A stretch of DNA of 64,000 nt from assembly GCA_965278965.1 (NCBI GenBank), contig OZ257127.1, forward strand, positions 3,100,001-3,164,000, read 5' to 3'. This DNA is from UBA10649 sp965278965 (GTDB lineage Bacteria > Actinomycetota > Actinomycetes > S36-B12). The translations under genes were made by a program, and so were the position numbers. Within the stretch, counting starts at the first letter, position 1. Every line of letters begins with the position of its first letter. The notes under the pieces are model-generated. The model saw nothing but the letters and a program-made list of their open reading frames with translations, made no database searches and was not told the DNA's origin. Shown here one piece after another: positions 60,037 through 64,000 of the stretch.

Positions 60037-60063
60037 TTAGTTAGCCATGTATAACGTGTTCCA
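60037..60063 (+). promoter_or_regulatory. Island control element, type II, with KstR-like site
   Basis: The element begins TTAGTTAGCCATGTATAACG and contains the inverted repeat GTTA-N8-TAAC. Its right end, TATAACGTGTTCCA (60050-60063), is a perfect fit to TNNAACNNGTTNNA, the KstR operator pattern. It lies between the divergent acyl-CoA ligase and acyl-CoA dehydrogenase genes and could control both. Confidence 0.55.
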
Positions 60064-60168
60064 CCGGGGCGGTCAATCGAGTTCGAGAAATCGGACCCGG
60101 CTGTTCGCGAGTGCTCCGCCCCGACCCGCCACACGTACCCGAGCCGTACGCCCTATGAGGAGACCCGA

Positions 60169-61329
60169 GTGGATTTTGACCTGACCGAGGAGCAGTCGGA
60201 CTTCCGGGACAGCGTGCGCGCATGGGTGGACAAGCACTACCCGAAGGAGGTGGCTCGCGAACTGGAGAAGGACGAGGAGCAGTACCCCGTCCAGCTCTGG
60301 CGTGACATGGCCGACGCGGGGTTCCACGGCATCGGGATCAGCGAGGAGTACGGGGGCCAAGGGGGAGACGCGATCACGCAGATCATCTTGTCCCGCGAGC
60401 TCACCCGCAACCTGGCCGGCCTCTCGGGCGTCTGGGGGGTGTCGTCCTTCGCCGGCGCCAAGACGCTGGGCCTGTTCGGGACGACCGAGCAGAAGGAGCG
60501 CTTCCTGCCCGCGCTGACCCGGGGCGAGGTCCGCTTCTCGATCGCGATAACCGAGCCCTCGGGCGGGACCGACCTGCTGGGCGGCATGAGGACGCGCATC
60601 ACGAAGGTCGACGGCGGCTTCCGCCTGACGGGCCAGAAGGTGTGGTCCTCGGGCGCGGCCGCGGCGGACTACCTCCTCGTTCTCGCGCGAAACGCCGAGG
60701 ACCCCCAGTCGCGGTCGAACACCACGACGGTGCTCGTGCCGACCAGCGCGGAGGGGGTCACCATCCGGAAGATCCCGAAGCTCGGAATCCGGGCCCTCGC
60801 CTCGTGCGAGGTCTTCCTCGACGACGTGTTCGTGCCGGACGACCTCCTCATCGGCGAGCCCGGCAAGGGGTTCCGTCAGCTGCTGTACACCCTCAACAAC
60901 GAGCGCATCATCACCGCCTCCTCGTCCCTCGGTGTCCTCGACGGCGTGCTCGAGGACGCTGTCGCGTACCTCAAGGAGCGCGAGGCGTTCGGCAAGCCCA
61001 TCGGCCAGTTCCAGGCGCTGCAGCACAAGATCGCCGACATCACCGCGTGGCGGGCCCAGTCCGAGCTGCTCACCTTCCGTGCCGCGTGGCTGGAGACCCT
61101 GGGCCGACCCAACGGTGTCGAGGCGACGCTGGCGCACTCCGTGTCGGCCGAGTACGCGAGCCAGGCTGCCGACATCGGCATCCAGCTCCTGGGCGGCATG
61201 GGGTATGCGATGGAGACCGACATGCAGCGGTACTGGCGCGACAGCCGGCTCTACCGGATCGCCCCGATCACGACCGAGATGGCCAAGAACATGATCGCGG
61301 AGTCGCACGGCCTGCCGCGGTCGTTCTGA
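60169..61329 (+). CDS. Acyl-CoA dehydrogenase, IVD/LCAD-type catalytic base
   Basis: A 386-aa FAD enzyme forming an alpha,beta double bond in an acyl-CoA. Signature segments: 'ITEPSGGTD' (FAD loop), 'GQKVWSSGAAAADYLL', and 'REAFGKPIGQFQALQHKIAD'. The common catalytic Glu (YEG near the C-terminus) is replaced: 'YRIAPITTEM'. Instead Glu245 in 'LNNERIITA' sits where isovaleryl- and long-chain acyl-CoA dehydrogenases carry their base. This suggests a branched or bulky substrate. GTG start with GAGGAG upstream. Confidence 0.94.
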   Translation: MDFDLTEEQSDFRDSVRAWVDKHYPKEVARELEKDEEQYPVQLWRDMADAGFHGIGISEEYGGQGGDAITQIILSRELTRNLAGLSGVWGVSSFAGAKTLGLFGTTEQKERFLPALTRGEVRFSIAITEPSGGTDLLGGMRTRITKVDGGFRLTGQKVWSSGAAAADYLLVLARNAEDPQSRSNTTTVLVPTSAEGVTIRKIPKLGIRALASCEVFLDDVFVPDDLLIGEPGKGFRQLLYTLNNERIITASSSLGVLDGVLEDAVAYLKEREAFGKPIGQFQALQHKIADITAWRAQSELLTFRAAWLETLGRPNGVEATLAHSVSAEYASQAADIGIQLLGGMGYAMETDMQRYWRDSRLYRIAPITTEMAKNMIAESHGLPRSF

Positions 61330-61388
61330 GCACGTCGCCCCCGACCGATCCCGCACGACCTACGACCCACTCGACTCAAGGAGCTCGC

Positions 61389-62309
61389 ATGACCAGAACG
61401 CTTGCAGGAAAGGTTGCGATCGTCACGGGCGCTGCCCGTGGCATCGGACGATCTGAGGCCATCGCGCTCGCCGCGCAAGGTGCACACGTGGTCATCAACG
61501 ACCTCGTCGCGGCGCCCGACCAGGAGGAGACCGCGGAGTCCGCGGTGGCCGAGATCGAGGCCGCTGGCGGCACGGCCGAGGTCAACCACGACGACATCAG
61601 CGACTGGGCCGGGGCCGAGCGGCTCGTGGCCCAGGCGGTCGCGGTCTCCGGACACCTCGACATCCTCGTCTGCAACGCCGGCAACCTGCGCGACCGGACG
61701 CTCGTCAACATGTCCGAGCCCGAGTGGGACGCCGTCATCAAGGTCCACCTCAAGGGCCACTTCGCGCCACTGCACTTCGCGGCGGTCCACTGGCGTGAGC
61801 GCTTCCGCGCTACCGGCGAGCCCGTGGAGGCGCGCGTGGTGACGACCTCGTCCGAAGCCGGCCTCTACGGCCATTTCGGTCAGGTCAACTACTCGGCCGC
61901 GAAGGCCGGCATCGTCGGGATGACGCTCGTCGCGGCGCGGGAGCTCGCCCAGTTCGGCGTCACCGCCAACGCGATCTGCCCGCGTGCACGCACGGCGATG
62001 ACGATGGGCGTCGTGCCGGACATGGACGAGGCGGTCGACGGCGTCGATGACTGGGACCCCCTCGCGATCGCCACGTGTGCGACCTTCCTCGCCGGTCCGG
62101 CCGCGGCCGACATCACCGGCCAGGTGCTCGTCGTGCACGGCGCCACGATCACGCGCCTGGAGGTGTGGGCCCCCCTGACCGAGATCAAGGGGACCGCCGC
62201 CTGGACGCTCGAGACGCTGACGGCAGCGAAGGATCAGCTCGCCGGCCCCGCCGGGTTCGGGTTCGAGGAGTTCGACGTGCTGATGAACCGCTCGGGAGCA
62301 TTCGCGTAG
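61389..62309 (+). CDS. SDR-family 3-hydroxyacyl-CoA dehydrogenase-like protein
   Basis: A 306-aa classical short-chain dehydrogenase. NAD motif 'TGAARGIG' (13-20), 'NAG' (96-98), catalytic Ser155, Tyr168 and Lys172. The extended C-terminus and general pattern resemble the dehydrogenase part of MFE-2/17-beta-HSD4, which oxidises 3-hydroxyacyl-CoAs. ATG with AAGGAG upstream; 59 bases after the acyl-CoA dehydrogenase. Its last 76 bases overlap the 3' end of the convergent MBL gene. Confidence 0.92.
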   Translation: MTRTLAGKVAIVTGAARGIGRSEAIALAAQGAHVVINDLVAAPDQEETAESAVAEIEAAGGTAEVNHDDISDWAGAERLVAQAVAVSGHLDILVCNAGNLRDRTLVNMSEPEWDAVIKVHLKGHFAPLHFAAVHWRERFRATGEPVEARVVTTSSEAGLYGHFGQVNYSAAKAGIVGMTLVAARELAQFGVTANAICPRARTAMTMGVVPDMDEAVDGVDDWDPLAIATCATFLAGPAAADITGQVLVVHGATITRLEVWAPLTEIKGTAAWTLETLTAAKDQLAGPAGFGFEEFDVLMNRSGAFA

Positions 62310-63337
62310 GTCCTCGGCACCTGCTGTACCTGGTGGACCGCTCCGGAGTCCGTCAGGTACTGCAGGTGCGCGCTCGCCTCGGCGACGGCGGCCCGCCGCA
62401 TCAGGCCGGACACTTCGGGCCACGTCCGTGACCAGGTGAGGTGCGTGGCCACCTGCCATGCCGTCGAGGGCCCGCGTGCGTCCAGGATCCTTGTGATCTC
62501 GGCGCACCGGTCCTCGTGGTGGCGTAGCAGGATCCGGACCCGGTCGGCGAGCCCACGGAACCGGTACTCGTGGGCCGGGAGCGCCTCGGCGGTGTCGAAA
62601 GCGGCCAGCGCCGTGAGCGAGTCGAGGTACTGGGCCAGCGGCGGTGCGTCGTCGTAGTGCTCGGCGCCGATGTTGGGGCTGATGCGCGGGAGGACGTGGT
62701 CGCCCGTCAGGAGCAGGTCGTCGACCTCGTCGTGGAAGCACAGGTGGCCGGGTGTGTGCCCCGGCGTCCAGATCGCCCGGACCGTACGACCGGGCAGAGG
62801 GACGAGGTCTCCGTCCTCCAGCAGCAGGTCGGGCGTGACGAGCGTGAGGAAGTGCGCCATCCCGCCGACGGTGAGCCGCAACGGCCCCAGCTCCGCGGCG
62901 GGAACGCCGGCGGCCCCGAGCCACTCCACGTCGTCGGCCTCGCCGCTCGCCGGGTCCCAGAACCGCGACGGGATGATGGCGGTCTCGGCCGGGTGCATCG
63001 CGACCCAGGCGTCGGACCGGTCGCGGATGCGGCCCGCCAGCCCGAGGTGGTCGGCGTGCGCGTGCGTGACCACGACGCCGCTCACGTCGGCGACCGCGGC
63101 CCCGAGCGACGTGAGGCCGTCGCACAACGCGCGCCAACCCGCATCGGAGTCCCATCCGGGATCGACCACCACGAGCCGGCTGCCGCTCTCCAGCACGTAG
63201 GTCAGCGTGTAGCGCAGCGGGTTCTCGGGGATGGGGACGGGAACGGACCAGGTGCCGGCTCGCACCTCCTCGATCGGTGGGAGGGTGCCGGCCGACCAAG
63301 CCGACTGCTGAGCGGTACCGGTCACGTGTACGGCCAC
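62234..63337 (-). CDS. Metallo-beta-lactamase-fold hydrolase
   Basis: A 367-aa MBL-fold protein with the metal motif H92-x-H94-x-D96-H97 in 'THAHADHLG', later 'TPGHTPGHLCF', 'LLTGDHVLP' and 'PAHEYRF'. A C-terminal winged-helix-like extension (about 280-350: 'STAWQVATHL', 'AEASAHLQYLTDSGAVHQ') is typical of the LACTB2/BLACT_WH group. Likely a thioesterase or lactone/CoA-ester hydrolase. The C-terminal 25 codons overlap the convergent SDR gene by 76 bases. Start probably GTG/ATG near 63337. Confidence 0.9.
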   Translation of the reverse strand: MAVHVTGTAQQSAWSAGTLPPIEEVRAGTWSVPVPIPENPLRYTLTYVLESGSRLVVVDPGWDSDAGWRALCDGLTSLGAAVADVSGVVVTHAHADHLGLAGRIRDRSDAWVAMHPAETAIIPSRFWDPASGEADDVEWLGAAGVPAAELGPLRLTVGGMAHFLTLVTPDLLLEDGDLVPLPGRTVRAIWTPGHTPGHLCFHDEVDDLLLTGDHVLPRISPNIGAEHYDDAPPLAQYLDSLTALAAFDTAEALPAHEYRFRGLADRVRILLRHHEDRCAEITRILDARGPSTAWQVATHLTWSRTWPEVSGLMRRAAVAEASAHLQYLTDSGAVHQVQQVPRTYANAPERFISTSNSSNPNPAGPAS

Positions 63338-63385
63338 CGAGCTACCTCCAGTTGCGCCGAAATGCTTGCGCGCGCCAATGCCGCC

Positions 63386-63403
63386 GTTTAGTTTACGTAG
63401 TTA
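63386..63403 (-). promoter_or_regulatory. Island control element, type I
   Basis: Read on the minus strand it is TAACTACGTAAACTAAAC, matching the element at 54904 over TAACTACGT and the following purine-AA. It lies between the divergent MBL and SnoaL-like genes, 49 and 59 bases from their starts. Confidence 0.5.
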
Positions 63404-63461
63404 TTGATCTGATGCGCGTCGGATGGCCGTGCTGCGCGGTCACGGATGGGGTGGAGTGACG

Positions 63462-63926
63462 ATGAGTGACCGTTCGATTGGGGAGCGGCTCGACGAGATC
63501 GAGTCAAGAGCAGCCATCGCTGCCCTTGTCGCCGGGTACTGCGAGGGCGTGGACCATCGTGACATGGACCGTTTCATGGGCCTGTGGCATGACGACTCCG
63601 AGCTGTCGATCGACGGCGGGCGGGGTACCTTCCAGGGGACCGAGCGCCTACGCGCGTCGCAGGACGGCGTCGCGAAGGCTTGGGCCCGGACCTGGCACTG
63701 GACCTCGAACCACACGGCGACGTTCCAGGACGCCGATCACGCGACGGGGCGCTCGGACGTCTTCGCGGTCTGCGAGCACCACGACGGACGGGGCACGTGC
63801 CTCGTCGGTGGCACGTACGTCGACGCGTACGAACGGCGGAACGGCGAGTGGAGGTTCGCCACGCGCGCGATCAACCGCTGGTTCGTGACGCCCGCGCAGG
63901 ACATCCCCCTCCCGCCGCCCTCCTAG
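63462..63926 (+). CDS. SnoaL/NTF2-like protein
   Basis: A 154-aa protein with the typical opening helix ('ERLDEIESRAAIAALVAGYC'), 'GVDHRDMDRFMGLWHDDSEL' and the C-terminal 'GGTYVDAYERRNGEWRFATR'. The fold belongs to SnoaL-type isomerases, dehydratases or ring hydroxylase small-subunit-like proteins. ATG with GGAG upstream. Stop overlaps the next start by one base, and the next product begins with a very similar sequence, so these are a tandem duplicate pair. Confidence 0.88.
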   Translation: MSDRSIGERLDEIESRAAIAALVAGYCEGVDHRDMDRFMGLWHDDSELSIDGGRGTFQGTERLRASQDGVAKAWARTWHWTSNHTATFQDADHATGRSDVFAVCEHHDGRGTCLVGGTYVDAYERRNGEWRFATRAINRWFVTPAQDIPLPPPS

Positions 63927-64000
63927 TGGATGACGCGGCGCTCGAGCAGCGCATAGACGAAGTCGAGTCACGGATCGCGATCGAAGAGCTCGTCGCCGGG
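63926..64000 (+). CDS. SnoaL/NTF2-like protein, 3'-truncated by window edge
   Basis: Twenty-five codons are visible from a GTG overlapping the previous stop (TAGTG). 'LEQRIDEVESRIAIEELVAG' repeats the start of the preceding protein ('ERLDEIESRAAIAALVAG'), so this is a paralog in tandem. The remainder lies beyond the window. Confidence 0.7.
   Translation, partial: MDDAALEQRIDEVESRIAIEELVAG

Noticed and set aside
1..64000. CRISPR arrays, tRNA/rRNA genes, insertion sequences or prophage
   Set aside because: I saw no regularly spaced repeats, no cloverleaf-like segments in the gaps, no transposase or integrase products and no terminal inverted repeats. Visual search only; a covariance-model scan would be decisive for tRNAs.

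Overview
The window is about 70% G+C and almost fully coding. Operons are tight with 1-4 base ATGA, GTGA or TGATG start/stop overlaps, GTG starts are frequent, and ribosome sites are GGAGG-like. Gene content (a FolP2-GpgS pair, a DtxR/IdeR-type iron box, an FdxA-type ferredoxin, an F420-type LLM oxidoreductase, a KstR-like TetR) points to an actinobacterium. A member of the Micrococcales near Cellulomonas is my best guess, but this is inference only. I saw no rRNA, tRNA, CRISPR array, transposase or prophage.

Left third (1-30.2 kb), mixed metabolism. 1-8.3 kb is a sugar ABC importer closest to the E. coli galactofuranose system YtfQRT-YjfF. It has a lipoprotein binding protein, two double-domain ATPases and two permeases, and is flanked by two LacI regulators. 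8.4-13.7 kb holds an unknown protein, a hydrolase, two zinc-ribbon proteins (one of 49 aa), a nitronate monooxygenase-like gene with its TetR, and a divergent NTF2-like/LLM oxidoreductase pair. An unknown Cys-rich protein follows behind a near-consensus promoter with a LacI-type palindrome, then a type III glutamine synthetase. 17.4-20.6 kb is a four-gene cassette pairing an Lgt-like membrane protein having altered signature residues with a radical SAM enzyme that looks like the MJ0619/tetraether-synthase family, plus two small membrane proteins. It is the most interesting uncharacterised system here. A ferredoxin-P450 pair, divergent cold-shock genes (csp and a DEAD-box helicase), a glycosyltransferase, a PhyH-type dioxygenase, GlpD, CysK and a 3-hydroxyisobutyryl-CoA hydrolase-like gene follow.

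Middle (30.2-44.2 kb). Seven overlapping minus-strand genes make an iron-siderophore operon under one DtxR/IdeR box: binding lipoprotein, two FecCD permeases, siderophore-interacting reductase, FepC-like ATPase, and a strongly asymmetric heterodimeric exporter-fold ABC pair. AraC and KstR-like TetR regulators follow, with a 15-codon remnant of an acyl-CoA hydrolase gene between them. Next come a coupled two-component pair (a receiver fused to a thioredoxin-reductase-like flavoprotein, and a cNMP-binding-domain histidine kinase), a glutathione peroxidase and a small acetyltransferase.

Right third (44.3-64 kb). This is a catabolic island for an unidentified, probably terpenoid- or steroid-like, substrate: two Ltp2-type thiolase/DUF35 pairs, P450, acyl-CoA ligase, acyl-CoA dehydrogenase, SDR, MaoC proteins, a PRISE-type enone reductase, an FMN hydroxyacid oxidase, an MBL hydrolase and several SnoaL/NTF2-like proteins. 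It is interrupted by a conserved gpgS-folP2 block. Most transcription units in the island start next to one of two related AT-rich elements, which suggests one regulon.
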